Assembly (NCBI RefSeq): GCF_051414135.1
Contig: NZ_JBLKOA010000001.1
Coordinates: 62,001-126,000, forward strand
Direction of reading: 5' to 3'
Length of the DNA stretch: 64,000 bases
Source of the DNA: Halovenus halobia
GTDB taxonomy: Archaea > Halobacteriota > Halobacteria > Halobacteriales > Haloarculaceae
The notes below the pieces were generated by a model, which saw only the letters and a list, made by a program, of their open reading frames with translations, made no database searches and was not told where the DNA came from. Positions 15,502 through 23,629 of the stretch are shown piece after piece (position 1 is the first letter of the stretch; every line of letters starts with the position of its first letter). The position numbers were made by a program, and so were the translations under genes.

Positions 15502-16821
15502 ATGGCCGACGACGACCGGGTGTACTACGTCATCAGCGACCTCCACATCGGCGGTGACGAACAACTGGAGCGGGTCGACTTTCTGGAGGAACTGCTCGGG
15601 TTTCTCGACAGACTGGCCGAGACCGACGAGAACGCAGAACTGATTATCAACGGCGACGCCTTCGGGTTGTGGGAGTTCACCACCATCGACGGCATCGGGA
15701 AGTTCGACGCGCTGGAAGCGGCCTATCCCGACCTGTTCGAGCAGTTGCGCGAAACAGGAGCAAACATCGATATCACGCTATTACCCGGCAATCACGACCA
15801 CGAACTGGCTGCCTACGACGAGTACGTCGAGCGCTTCGGGGAGTACAACGTCGACCTCGTACAGGAACAGTCGATGACTCGTGCCGTCGGCGAGCAGGAG
15901 GTTTACTTCGAACACGGCCACCAGCGCGACCCGAACAATCAGATCGATGATTGGGGTAACCCACACGCCTCGCCGCTTGGCTATTACTACAACACGCTGG
16001 TCACGAGCCGAGCAGGAAAACTCTCGGACCGCGGCCGGTACAACTGGCTGAAAGACGTGCAGGCAGTTACGCCGACCGAGCGAATGCCGATCTGGATGTT
16101 GTCGAAGTATTTTTACCGGGAGATGAACCCACTCATCCGGTACTCGCTGATTCCATTCCTGCTCCTGTTCAACATCTCGATCGTTCTCGCCGTGCTGGCT
16201 GGTCTCGATATCGCCGGCATCTGGTCTGCGCCGGTCGACGTCGCGACGGAATCGCTGCGCCAGTTCGGGTCGGCGGGCACCGTAGCGTGGTATCTGCTCG
16301 CGTTCAACATCTCACTCGCGGGACTGGTCGTCCTCATCGGGATTCCGTTATACTTCATTCGCCGCGATATTCGCCAGACCATCGACCGCTTTGGCGTCTT
16401 CGAGACGGAGTTGACTGTCGACGCCGCCTCACCGTACATTGCGGCTGCGGACGATGTGCTCGAACCCGACGAGACGACGGTCTTCTGTTATGGCCACACC
16501 CACCGCCCGCAGGTGACCGAGGTCGGGGATGGCCTGCTGGTCAACACGGGGACGTGGCTCAAGCGACTCCACCGCCGTGACGGTATTATCGGGGTGTTGC
16601 CGCCGGTGTTTTACCCATCCTATCAACTGCTCGTCGTCCGCATGAGTGGGGCTGCGGATGGCATCGCTGTCGAGTACGAAGAGATCAACAAGCCGAGCCC
16701 GGCAACCGAAGAACTGACCAGAACAGAGCGAATCCTGACGGTCGGCCGTGAACCCGATTTCGACGTCCCAGACCCGCGGATTGTCGCCCCGGACGGAACC
16801 GTGACGCACCAGTCAGATTAG
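15502..16821 (+). CDS. Metallophosphoesterase with two inserted transmembrane helices
   Basis: 439 residues from the ATG at 15502. Calcineurin-like motifs: ISDLHIG (Asp13, His15), NGDAFGLWEF, LPGNHDHE, FEHGHQ and CYGHTHRP, all needed for a two-metal centre. Between the fourth and last motifs are two hydrophobic helices (RYSLIPFLLLFNISIVLAVL, and a second starting WYLLAFNIS), so the catalytic domain is membrane-anchored through an insertion. The layout resembles LpxH-like UDP-diacylglucosamine hydrolases, but haloarchaea lack lipid A, so the substrate is something else. Its end overlaps the convergent purQ by 4 bp. Confidence 0.85.
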   Translation: MADDDRVYYVISDLHIGGDEQLERVDFLEELLGFLDRLAETDENAELIINGDAFGLWEFTTIDGIGKFDALEAAYPDLFEQLRETGANIDITLLPGNHDHELAAYDEYVERFGEYNVDLVQEQSMTRAVGEQEVYFEHGHQRDPNNQIDDWGNPHASPLGYYYNTLVTSRAGKLSDRGRYNWLKDVQAVTPTERMPIWMLSKYFYREMNPLIRYSLIPFLLLFNISIVLAVLAGLDIAGIWSAPVDVATESLRQFGSAGTVAWYLLAFNISLAGLVVLIGIPLYFIRRDIRQTIDRFGVFETELTVDAASPYIAAADDVLEPDETTVFCYGHTHRPQVTEVGDGLLVNTGTWLKRLHRRDGIIGVLPPVFYPSYQLLVVRMSGAADGIAVEYEEINKPSPATEELTRTERILTVGREPDFDVPDPRIVAPDGTVTHQSD

Positions 16822-17495
16822 TTCTTGAACCCGCGCAGCACACCGCGGCCTTCCGTACTACCGAGCTCCGGCAAGGAGACACGTTCCGGGTGTGGCATCA
16901 TCACAGCAACGTGGTCGCTGTCACCAGTCACGCCCGCGACGTTGTGTTTCGAGCCGTTGGGGTTCGTGCCGTCGCTCACGGTGCCGTCAGCGTCGCAGTA
17001 CCGGAAGAGAACTCGGTTGTCGGCTTCGAGTTCGTCGAGTCTGTCGTCTGCAATCTCGAACCGACCTTCACCGTGGGCGATGGGGAACTCTACGACTTCG
17101 CCCTCGTCGTAGGCTGCTGTCCAGGGCGTGTCGGCGTTCTCGACGCGCAGGTGAACGCGTTCGCACTGGAACCGCGCGCTCTCGTTGGTCGTGAACGCGC
17201 CGGGCGTGAGCGAGGATTCACAGCCAATCTGTGCGCCGTTACAGATTCCGAGTACGGGCGTTCCGTCTTCGGCCTCGTCACGAACCTCTTCCATGATTGG
17301 CGAACGGGCAGCCATCGCGCCTGCCCGGAGGTAATCGCCATACGAGAACCCGCCGGGGAGGACGATACCACTCGGTTCCTCGGGGAGGCCGTCCTCGTGC
17401 CAGACGAGTTCTGCGTCGACACCCATCGCGGTCAGTGCCTGCACCGTATCCCGGTCACAGTTGCTTCCGCCGAACTGGATTACTGCGACAGTCAT
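16818..17495 (-). CDS. purQ: Phosphoribosylformylglycinamidine synthase subunit PurQ
   Basis: 225-residue glutamine amidotransferase that feeds ammonia to PurL in step 4 of purine synthesis. Start MTVAVIQFGGSNCDRD; nucleophile Cys in GICNGAQIG; His and Glu of the triad in MMPHPER. The start at 17495 overlaps the purS stop by 4 bp, so the two are translationally coupled. The frame extends further upstream but only over purS antisense-free space and is not family-like. PurL is not in the window. Confidence 0.96.
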   Translation of the reverse strand: MTVAVIQFGGSNCDRDTVQALTAMGVDAELVWHEDGLPEEPSGIVLPGGFSYGDYLRAGAMAARSPIMEEVRDEAEDGTPVLGICNGAQIGCESSLTPGAFTTNESARFQCERVHLRVENADTPWTAAYDEGEVVEFPIAHGEGRFEIADDRLDELEADNRVLFRYCDADGTVSDGTNPNGSKHNVAGVTGDSDHVAVMMPHPERVSLPELGSTEGRGVLRGFKN

Positions 17496-17743
17496 CGTTC
17501 CTGTACGGTGATGTCGTAGTCGTGCAGCGTCGGGTTTGCGAGCAGTCGCTCGGTCATGTCGGTCACGCGCTCTGTGGCCGCCGCCTCGTCGTCGGCGTTG
17601 ATGTCGACCTCGAACTGGTCGGCCGAGCGCAGATCCTCGAGTTCGAAACCGAGCCGTTCCAGCGAGCGCTGTGTCGTCTCGGCCTCGGGGTCGAGGACGC
17701 CCGACTTGAGCCGGACAGTGATTGTCGCGGTGTAGGCTGTCAT
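17492..17743 (-). CDS. purS: Phosphoribosylformylglycinamidine synthase subunit PurS
   Basis: 83 residues, the normal length. PurS bridges PurQ and small-type PurL. MTAYTATITVRLKSGVLDPE at the start and VTDMTERLLANPTLHDYDI near the end are typical. First gene of the purS-purQ operon; the promoter is a TATA box at 17806-17815, giving a leader of roughly 40 bases. The MITE-like element starts about 15 bp beyond that TATA box. Confidence 0.95.
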   Translation of the reverse strand: MTAYTATITVRLKSGVLDPEAETTQRSLERLGFELEDLRSADQFEVDINADDEAAATERVTDMTERLLANPTLHDYDITVQER

Positions 17744-17805
17744 TGTTTGCTGTGGGGGTGGGCACCTCGAAAACGCTTGTGGTTTGGGGGACAGCGAACG
17801 GTAGT

Positions 17806-17815
17806 GTTTAAATAG
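17806..17815 (-). promoter_or_regulatory. TATA box of purS-purQ
   Basis: Minus-strand CTATTTAAAC, about 65 bp before the purS ATG. It predicts a transcript start near 17780. The inserted repeat at 17829 abuts the BRE region of this promoter. Confidence 0.5.
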
Positions 17816-17828
17816 GCGAAACGGGATT

Positions 17829-18143
17829 CGAAGAACCAGAAAGCCCCGAGGTTCTCGACTCGGGGGGCTTGCTGCGCGCCGTGGGTGCTTGCTGCGCCCG
17901 CCGTCGCCGAGAACCTCACCGGGAGAGAAGCTCTCCCGAGCTCACGGCGCGTGGCGCCGTGAACGCCCCCTTCAGTCCCACCCTGTGGCGTGTGTCGCAG
18001 GCCACCGCGGGTGGGACTGAAAGGGGCCGTCCGCTTGCTCTGTCCCGGACGCAGCAAGCACCGCAGTGGAACGAGGAGCGCAGCAAGTCCCGGGCAGGCA
18101 AGCGGGCGGGGGCTTTCTAGTTGTTTGCAGTCCATCAGTCTCC
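17829..18143. mobile_element. MITE-like non-coding element with terminal inverted repeats
   Basis: The ends are inverted copies: AACCAGAAAGCCCC at 17834-17847 and GGGGCTTTCTAGTT at 18109-18122 (one mismatch in 14, weaker similarity continuing outward). Inside are a perfect hairpin CACGGCGC-GTG-GCGCCGTG (17943-17961) and 18-bp arms with one mismatch (17966-17983 against 18009-18026, core TTCAGTCCCACCC). No protein is encoded; the frames crossing it are artefacts. A solo right end occurs at 10866-10900. Behaviour as a non-autonomous mobile or repeated element is inferred. It occupies most of the 490-bp gap between purS and the VOC gene. Confidence 0.7.
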
Positions 18144-18233
18144 ACTTCTGCCAAAGAAAACACCACCCAGCGAACACCGCCCTTGCGTCCCAGCGGACAC
18201 AACCGACAACATCTCCCGGTCCGAAGAAGCCGT

Positions 18234-19079
18234 ATGGAATCGACGCCGAATTCACTCCCGCCAGAGACTGCAATCGGGCGGACGGCGCTACGGGTCGCAG
18301 ATAGCACCGCGATGACGGAGTTCTACCGCGATGTCGTTGGGCTGACTGTCCACAGCGAATCTGGGGACACGACCGTTCTCGGTGTCGAGGACTCGCCGCT
18401 ACTCGTTCTAACTAAAGACGAGAGCGCTCCCGCTCGGGAGCAGTCCGAAACCGGACTCTTTCATACCGCGTTCAGAGTTCCGACCCGGGCGGCGCTGGGG
18501 GAGGCGCTCCAGCGAATCCGCGAAGGGTGGCGACTCGACGGTGCCTCGGACCACGGCGTCAGCGAGGCGCTGTATCTCACCGACCCCGAAGACAACGGCG
18601 TCGAAATCTACCGTGACTTCCCACGCGAGGAGTGGCCGGTTGGCGCGGATGGCCGGATTGACATGGGGACGTATCCACTTGACCTCGACACCACCGCAGC
18701 CGCCGCAGGCGGAGCAGACACCGCGCCTGCCGGGACCGATATTGGGCACATCCATCTCGAAGTCTCCTCACTTTCGGCCGTCGACGAGTTCTATACTGAG
18801 ACGCTTGGATTCAACCTGCAGGCGACGATGTTGAGCGCCAGATTTCTCGGCGCTGGCGGCTATCACCACCACATCGGCGCGAACACGTGGAACGGTCGAA
18901 TCGAACCAGCAGCGCGCCGCGGGCTGGACTGGTTCGAGATTGTCCTCCCCGACACCGACGCTCTCGGTGCGCTCCGAGACCGCCTCGACCGTAGTCAGTA
19001 TGCAGTAGCCGACACAGCGGAGGGGTTCTCTGTGAGTGACCCAGATGGCATCGAACTCCGAGTGCTGGCGGCTGAGTGA
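18234..19079 (+). CDS. VOC-family (glyoxalase/extradiol dioxygenase-like) protein
   Basis: 281 residues with two tandem VOC modules: residues about 14-125 (GRTALRVADSTAMTEFYRDV, then DPEDNGVEIYRDFP) and about 165-281 (IGHIHLEVSSLSAVDEFYTE, then DPDGIELRVLAAE). This two-module layout is that of CatE-like catechol 2,3-dioxygenases. Metal ligands are probably the His of GHIHLEV and the Glu of IELRV. Substrate unknown. The ATG at 18234 is chosen because the longer frame runs into the MITE-like element. Confidence 0.85.
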   Translation: MESTPNSLPPETAIGRTALRVADSTAMTEFYRDVVGLTVHSESGDTTVLGVEDSPLLVLTKDESAPAREQSETGLFHTAFRVPTRAALGEALQRIREGWRLDGASDHGVSEALYLTDPEDNGVEIYRDFPREEWPVGADGRIDMGTYPLDLDTTAAAAGGADTAPAGTDIGHIHLEVSSLSAVDEFYTETLGFNLQATMLSARFLGAGGYHHHIGANTWNGRIEPAARRGLDWFEIVLPDTDALGALRDRLDRSQYAVADTAEGFSVSDPDGIELRVLAAE

Positions 19080-19163
19080 GCACACCCGAAGCGTCGAACA
19101 CGAAAGCTTATCCACATCAGACCCACTCACTACGAGTATGATTGTCGTTGCGAGGTGGGCTGA

Positions 19164-20129
19164 ATGACCCGGGAATTCACCGAAATTACCGTCGTCGGCG
19201 AGGACGACACCGGGCTTATCGCCAACGTCACCACGCTGCTGTTCGAGCGAAGCATCAATATCGAGGACCTCGACCAGGCGGTCCGTGAAGGCGTCTTCCG
19301 GATGACGATGCGTGTCGATACCGCCGACATGGTCTGCACACAGGAGACCCTCCGCGAGGATCTGCACGAGTTGGGCGAGGAACTCGGCGTCGACGTACAG
19401 GTCCGGTTCCCTGCCGACCGTGACACGAAACAGATTGCTGTGCTCGTCACCAAGGAATCACACTGTCTGGAAGCGATTTTCGAGGCCTGGGCCAGCGGTG
19501 AACTCGGCGCAGATGTGAGCGTCGTCATCGGCAACCACGACGACCTCGAACCACTGGCGGAGAAGTACGACGTCCCCTTCCACAATATCGGCGACGAGAA
19601 GGGTACGCCGGACGAGCAGCAACTACTCGACTTGCTCGGAGAGTACGACGCTGACCTGATCGTACTGGCGCGGTACATGCGCATTCTCAGCCCCGACGTC
19701 GTCTTCCGGTACGAAAGTCGCATTATCAACGTTCACCCGTCGCTGCTGCCATCGTTCCCCGGCGCAGAGGCCTATCTGCAGGCGCTCGAAGAGGGTGTCC
19801 GGATTGCCGGCGTGACCGCTCACTACGTGACGACCGACCTCGACCAGGGGCCGATCATCACACAGCGAGCGTTCAACGTCCCCCCGAACGCCGAGCGCGA
19901 GGACCTCGAACGCCTCGGCCAACCGCTGGAGGCTGACGCGCTGCTAGAGGCAATTGATCTGCACCTCAACGACGATATTTCTGTCCACCGTGGCCGAACC
20001 CGACTCCGAGAATCCGCCAGCGACGACGTCCAACTCGGCTCGCCGCCAGAGCTGGACGAGCAGAATCCCGACCGTCCGCTCGACGGCCTTGGCGAGATTG
20101 TTGCCGAGGACGGCGAAGCTGACGACTGA
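19164..20129 (+). CDS. purU: Formyltetrahydrofolate deformylase
   Basis: 321 residues. An N-terminal ACT domain (EDDTGLIANVTTLLFERSIN, about 12-75) is followed by a formyltransferase-like hydrolase domain with the catalytic segments RIINVHPSLLPSFPGA and GVTAHYVTTDLDQGPII. It hydrolyses 10-formyl-THF to formate and THF. Its closeness to purS-purQ fits a role in supplying one-carbon units for purine synthesis. The C-terminal about 40 residues are acidic and lineage-specific. Confidence 0.92.
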   Translation: MTREFTEITVVGEDDTGLIANVTTLLFERSINIEDLDQAVREGVFRMTMRVDTADMVCTQETLREDLHELGEELGVDVQVRFPADRDTKQIAVLVTKESHCLEAIFEAWASGELGADVSVVIGNHDDLEPLAEKYDVPFHNIGDEKGTPDEQQLLDLLGEYDADLIVLARYMRILSPDVVFRYESRIINVHPSLLPSFPGAEAYLQALEEGVRIAGVTAHYVTTDLDQGPIITQRAFNVPPNAEREDLERLGQPLEADALLEAIDLHLNDDISVHRGRTRLRESASDDVQLGSPPELDEQNPDRPLDGLGEIVAEDGEADD

Positions 20130-20203
20130 GTCGGTCTCGTTGGTTGTGGCACTAGGTAACTAGCCCATCCATCTATTACCTATGAATTGACTAACATCTA
20201 CAT

Positions 20204-20581
20204 ATGGACAGAGCAGATGTTGGGCTCTCAGACCTGGAGGTGGACAGTACCGCGGTCGAATTCGCCAGCGATGACTTCTACCGGGTGCTCGCAGACACGT
20301 CACGCCGGCGGCTGCTGTTCGCGCTGCTCACCACTGAGAGAGGAACGGTCGACGAATTCGCGGAGCTACTGTACGGCTGGGCGGCGACCACAGGCGAACA
20401 GGTGAACTACGAGCGAATCCGAACCGCACTCCACCACTGCCATCTGCCGAAGCTCGCTGCCGAGGGGTTCGTCAAGTTTGATTCCGAAGCGGGGACGGTC
20501 GAACGGGCCGAGCTACCGGAGGAGGTTCAGTCGCTGATTCAGCAGAGTATTGCCGCAGAACTGTTCCACGGAGAGGCGTGA
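20204..20581 (+). CDS. Winged-helix DNA-binding protein of a haloarchaeal family
   Basis: 125 residues. FYRVLADTSRRRLLFALLTT (about 26-45) and FAELLYGWA with a following helix give a winged-helix/ArsR-like fold, and LHHCHLPKLAAEGFVKFD is the typical recognition helix and wing. No effector domain. Such single-domain wHTH proteins are numerous in haloarchaea and their targets are rarely known. A short frame overlaps its stop by 4 bp. Confidence 0.8.
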   Translation: MDRADVGLSDLEVDSTAVEFASDDFYRVLADTSRRRLLFALLTTERGTVDEFAELLYGWAATTGEQVNYERIRTALHHCHLPKLAAEGFVKFDSEAGTVERAELPEEVQSLIQQSIAAELFHGEA

Positions 20582-20769
20582 AGTGTCCGATGTTCGGGGA
20601 GTATCTCGATGGCATCGACGACCAGCGCACGGAGTGTACATCGACTCCGAGACTGACCTCGACGAGCGCCTTGGAGCCTACGAAACACGAAACTGGGTAC
20701 GAGAGTTTCTGGAGCTATGACCAGAACCTGGTCGCAGACGTTATCGAAGCATTCAGCGCTCTCGATTGA
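20578..20769 (+). CDS. Short doubtful frame after the wHTH gene
   Basis: 63 codons from a GTG overlapping the previous stop. The product has no recognisable domain. A second frame from GTG at 20583 to TGA at 20718-20720 (45 codons, VYIDSETDLDERLGAYETRN near its middle) has a more haloarchaeal-looking acidic composition. Either this stretch encodes a small coupled protein in one of these frames, or it is a decayed gene. I cannot choose. Confidence 0.25.
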   Translation: MKCPMFGEYLDGIDDQRTECTSTPRLTSTSALEPTKHETGYESFWSYDQNLVADVIEAFSALD

Positions 20770-20870
20770 GTCCCGTGCTCAACAGCCAGCGATGAGGGCT
20801 GAGACGTGACTTTTCAGAACGCACCTCTGATTAGGCTGCTATTGTGGCAACTTTGGAGAATTTCGAGTTC

Positions 20871-20878
20871 TTTTAAAA
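20871..20878 (+). promoter_or_regulatory. TATA box upstream of the zinc-finger microprotein
   Basis: TTTTAAAA predicts transcription from about 20901-20908, over 100 bp before the zinc-finger protein start. The transcript would begin next to the GTG at 20908, leaving that frame as a possible leaderless upstream coding region. Confidence 0.45.
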
Positions 20879-20907
20879 GCTTGACCGCATCTGTTCGGAC
20901 ATCATAA

Positions 20908-21060
20908 GTGAGCACGAAAACCGAGGTCGAGCCCTACTTGAATCAGCCCGGATATACTGGTTGTAGCTCTATCTGGAAACCCAGCATACACCGAATCAAG
21001 AGGGTAATCTGCGGATGTCAGAGCCCGAATCACAGGCAGGAGGCGGATATCAACCTATGA
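20908..21060 (+). CDS. Possible 50-codon upstream frame
   Basis: GTG at 20908 is the first start after the predicted transcript start, and the TGA (21058-21060) overlaps the internal ATG (21057) of the zinc-finger gene in an ATGA arrangement. The predicted peptide (VSTKTEVEPYLNQPGYTG at its start) matches nothing I recognise. It could be a leader peptide or chance. No other gene is visible in 20770-21014. Confidence 0.25.
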   Translation: MSTKTEVEPYLNQPGYTGCSSIWKPSIHRIKRVICGCQSPNHRQEADINL

Positions 21061-21191
21061 AAGAGTACGAGTTCACATGTCCAGCATGTGGACAACAAAT
21101 CGATGTCAACGAAACGATGCGCAAAGCAATCGAGTCGAACGGCTGCCCAGTCTGTGCAACAGCGGTCGATAGCACCGAGTTCACGGAGTAA
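21015..21191 (+). CDS. Small zinc-ribbon protein (two Cys-x2-Cys knuckles)
   Basis: 58 residues from the ATG at 21015, or 44 from the in-frame ATG at 21057. The body has CPACG and CPVCA about 24 residues apart, enough to bind one zinc. Haloarchaea encode many such zinc-finger microproteins, some affecting biofilm or swarming. The ATGA overlap with the upstream frame favours the inner start; the outer start adds a Ser/Gly-rich extension. Convergent with the next gene, 2 bp between stops. Confidence 0.75.
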   Translation: MSEPESQAGGGYQPMKEYEFTCPACGQQIDVNETMRKAIESNGCPVCATAVDSTEFTE

Positions 21192-21193
21192 GA

Positions 21194-21646
21194 TTAGCGG
21201 TCGACTTCGGTTCGTCGGCCGGTCAGTTCGTCAGGATTGAGTCGGTATAGTTTGATATCGAGTTCCTCTTTTCCCTGTCCCCAGATCTCGAACAGTGGCC
21301 GTCGTGCCTCGCCGTACTGTTCGATTTCCTCGACAGACATTTCGTTGGGGTCGATCTGCTCGAGGATTCCAGTTGCTACCACGCTCCGGTAGCGCGTCTG
21401 TGTGTCATTCTCGTCGTAAATGACCAGTCTGGCCCGCGGCTCAGAGGAGAGAAATCCCCGCTTGTCGCTGTCTGGGGTGGAGACCAACCGCATGTAGAAC
21501 GTCTCGGAGCCAGCGTCGTAGCCGTAGGAAATCGGAATCGAGTAGGGGTTGTCATCGTCCGCAAGCGCGAGCACACCCGTCTCCGTCCCACTTAGAAACT
21601 CGTTAATCTCCGCAGCCACCATCTCTGTCTCCTCTGCCAAACTCAT
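21194..21646 (-). CDS. Pyridoxamine 5'-phosphate oxidase-like flavin-binding protein
   Basis: 150 residues of the split-barrel FMN-binding type: GVLALADDDNPYSIPISYGYD (about 20-40, kept short here), then RLVIYDENDT and YRSVVATGILEQI. Such proteins are short, dimeric and often nitroreductase- or F420-related oxidoreductases; the true substrate is unknown. No neighbour clarifies its role. Full length, no anomalies. Confidence 0.85.
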   Translation of the reverse strand: MSLAEETEMVAAEINEFLSGTETGVLALADDDNPYSIPISYGYDAGSETFYMRLVSTPDSDKRGFLSSEPRARLVIYDENDTQTRYRSVVATGILEQIDPNEMSVEEIEQYGEARRPLFEIWGQGKEELDIKLYRLNPDELTGRRTEVDR

Positions 21647-21690
21647 TGCTTGTTCGTCATGGACATAGATATTCGTGGCCTTAAGCTATT

Positions 21691-22344
21691 TCATGCCCGG
21701 TCAGCGTCGACTTCGAGCGCGTCGTCAAGCAGCTTTCGCTGGGCAGTCATCAGGTGCTCTGTAAACGTCGACTGGGCAATCCCGAGTTCCTCTGCGAGTT
21801 CGGTCGCATTGGCTCGTTTTGGTCGCTCGAAGTAGCCACGGCTGTACGCAGTTTCGAGCACCTCCAACTGGCGGTCAGTCAGCCGACCACGGTTGACGAA
21901 CACCCGGCCCTCGGGCGACCCGTCCAGCGGTGGCTGCAGCAACCGTTGCACATCGACCGGGGGATACCGGTCCCGGAGGTCTCCAACAATGGTCTGTAAG
22001 GTCTCGAAGTCACTGGCGTGAAAGACGAGCGTGAGCGTCCCATCTTCGGCGTTGTATCGGTGGACCGGACAGCCACGGTTGCCGAGACACTCACAGGGAC
22101 AACACTCCTCGCCGTCGTGAACAGTCCGGTAAATTGTTTCCGTCCCGTAGGAGAATGCCGGTTCCACGCCTGCCGGTGGCTCGATGTCGCTTGGCGCCAG
22201 AAACTCGGTGACGCTTTTGGCTGTGTCACTCCCGATTGATGTCGACACCTGCTCGATTGGTGTCTCGGCCTGTGCTGCTGTTGCCGCAATCGGACAGTCA
22301 CCGGGGTCGGAGAACGCGATGGTCGCGCGGATACCGGAAGCCAT
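21691..22344 (-). CDS. Bat-type HTH_10 regulator with a cysteine cluster
   Basis: 217 residues. The C-terminal 65 or so form the bacterio-opsin-activator HTH (LTDRQLEVLETAYSRGYFE, RANATELAEELGIAQSTFTE). The N-terminal sensor region contains CCPCECLGNRGCP at 81-93, five cysteines in 12 residues, plus Cys17. This density suggests an Fe-S cluster or zinc/redox sensor; no PAS or GAF is visible. I use the ATG at 22344 because the open frame beyond it reads through the rhomboid gene antisense. Target genes unknown. Confidence 0.82.
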   Translation of the reverse strand: MASGIRATIAFSDPGDCPIAATAAQAETPIEQVSTSIGSDTAKSVTEFLAPSDIEPPAGVEPAFSYGTETIYRTVHDGEECCPCECLGNRGCPVHRYNAEDGTLTLVFHASDFETLQTIVGDLRDRYPPVDVQRLLQPPLDGSPEGRVFVNRGRLTDRQLEVLETAYSRGYFERPKRANATELAEELGIAQSTFTEHLMTAQRKLLDDALEVDADRA

Positions 22345-22382
22345 CTGGTTTGTCTTCTCGCCCGGATGGTTTGAACGTACTG

Positions 22383-22985
22383 CTACGAGACGCCGCTGGC
22401 TGGTGACGCCCGGCGTCGACTCCCGGGGTTGAGGACGCCGATTCGGCCCGCTAGGAGCCCGACCATCAGTCCCACAAAGTGTGCAATCAGCGCGACACCC
22501 GGACTCGCCGTCGCCAGTGTCACGACAGCCGCGATGATAACAAACACAGTGAGAGCCAGCCACGTCGGAATTTCGACGAGACTCGCGAGTGAACTCGACA
22601 GCCGATTGCCCGCGAGCAGATAGCCAAGCAGCGCGAAGACAGCACCGCTCGCGCCCAGTACCCCCGAAACGTCTGTCACGATAATCTGTGTGAGGCCAGC
22701 CAGTGAACCGCTGACGATGACGAAGAGGTGGAATCGAAATCGTGTGGTCGCGCGTGCAACTGGCCAGCCGAAGATGAGCAGCGCAATCGCGTTCGAGACG
22801 AGGTGACCGAGTCCGTCGTGTGCGTAGATACTCGTCACGACTGTCCACGGGTGCTCCGAGACCGGCGGGGAGAGTACGAACAGGCTCCCCACGAGGCCAG
22901 CGAAGGCTGAGACCAGCTGGAGGGCGTAGACGAAGACAAAGACTGCCAACAACTCGAAGACGGCTCCACCGGAGTCTCGCGCCAT
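22383..22985 (-). CDS. Rhomboid-family intramembrane serine protease
   Basis: 200 residues, six predicted helices. Catalytic GASG motif at 111-114 with Ser113, partner His169 in IAHFVGL, and the HLVSN motif (His61, Asn65) on an earlier helix. Cleaves transmembrane segments of unknown substrates. It lies 38 bp from the regulator gene on the same strand, which could be co-transcribed from upstream. Confidence 0.87.
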   Translation of the reverse strand: MARDSGGAVFELLAVFVFVYALQLVSAFAGLVGSLFVLSPPVSEHPWTVVTSIYAHDGLGHLVSNAIALLIFGWPVARATTRFRFHLFVIVSGSLAGLTQIIVTDVSGVLGASGAVFALLGYLLAGNRLSSSLASLVEIPTWLALTVFVIIAAVVTLATASPGVALIAHFVGLMVGLLAGRIGVLNPGSRRRASPASGVS

Positions 22986-23069
22986 ACGTTGTCTGCGACG
23001 CTCACGGGCATAATTCTGCCGCCCGGCCCGAGCGAAAAGCCTAATGTATCCTCTCCTATATGCTCCGGT

Positions 23070-23153
23070 ATGAACAGTGAACAGATCATTGCGCTGTTTT
23101 TCGTCGGCCTGATGGTGCTCTCGATGCTGGCCTACAGCGCGACGCTCATCTGA
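23070..23153 (+). CDS. 27-residue single-span membrane peptide
   Basis: The frame MNSEQIIALFFVGLMVLSML, followed by AYSATLI, is one hydrophobic helix with a short acidic N-terminus. It is clean, ends TGA at 23151-23153 and stands in its own space between divergent and downstream genes. A TATA-like TATATGC lies too close to be its promoter. Expression is not proven; the codon use and helix are the evidence. Confidence 0.5.
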   Translation: MNSEQIIALFFVGLMVLSMLAYSATLI

Positions 23154-23202
23154 GCCTGCGGCATCGCAAGGTAATTACTTCCCGTTCTCGGACGCACTGA
23201 CG

Positions 23203-23628
23203 ATGACTCCGCCACGGGAACAGATTCGAGCCGTTGGGCACGAACACGTCAGCGCCGAGCACGCGAGTACGCTCGAACTGACCAGTGATGAGTTTCTCAC
23301 GCCTGCCGGGGACTGTATCGTTGGCATCGAAGCCGACTGTGTCCCGGCCGAGTTCGACGACGATTTCGCTGTCGCCTGTCAGGACGACAACGCCACCATC
23401 ACCATCGACATCGAGGTGGGCGAGCACAGCGACCAGTTGACCGCCCGCGGTGACAGTGACCTGACCTTCGAGGGCGAGCGCAGCGCTGTCATCCGGACCA
23501 GTGAGTACACAGATGACGACCGGACAATCGCTGTGGACGCGAGCGGGGCCGCCGCGGACCTCGACCGCGAACTCGTCTCTGCACTCGCCGACCGCGGTGC
23601 TGTCACTGTTACACTGACCGTCGAGTGA
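23203..23628 (+). CDS. DUF371-family protein
   Basis: 141 residues. The sequence IRAVGHEHVSAEHASTLELT, followed by FLTPAGDCIVGIEADC, is the DUF371 signature of a small archaeal beta-rich family of unknown function. No signal peptide or membrane segment. It ends one base before the stop of the convergent ABC permease gene. Confidence 0.85.
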   Translation: MTPPREQIRAVGHEHVSAEHASTLELTSDEFLTPAGDCIVGIEADCVPAEFDDDFAVACQDDNATITIDIEVGEHSDQLTARGDSDLTFEGERSAVIRTSEYTDDDRTIAVDASGAAADLDRELVSALADRGAVTVTLTVE

Positions 23629-23629
23629 G

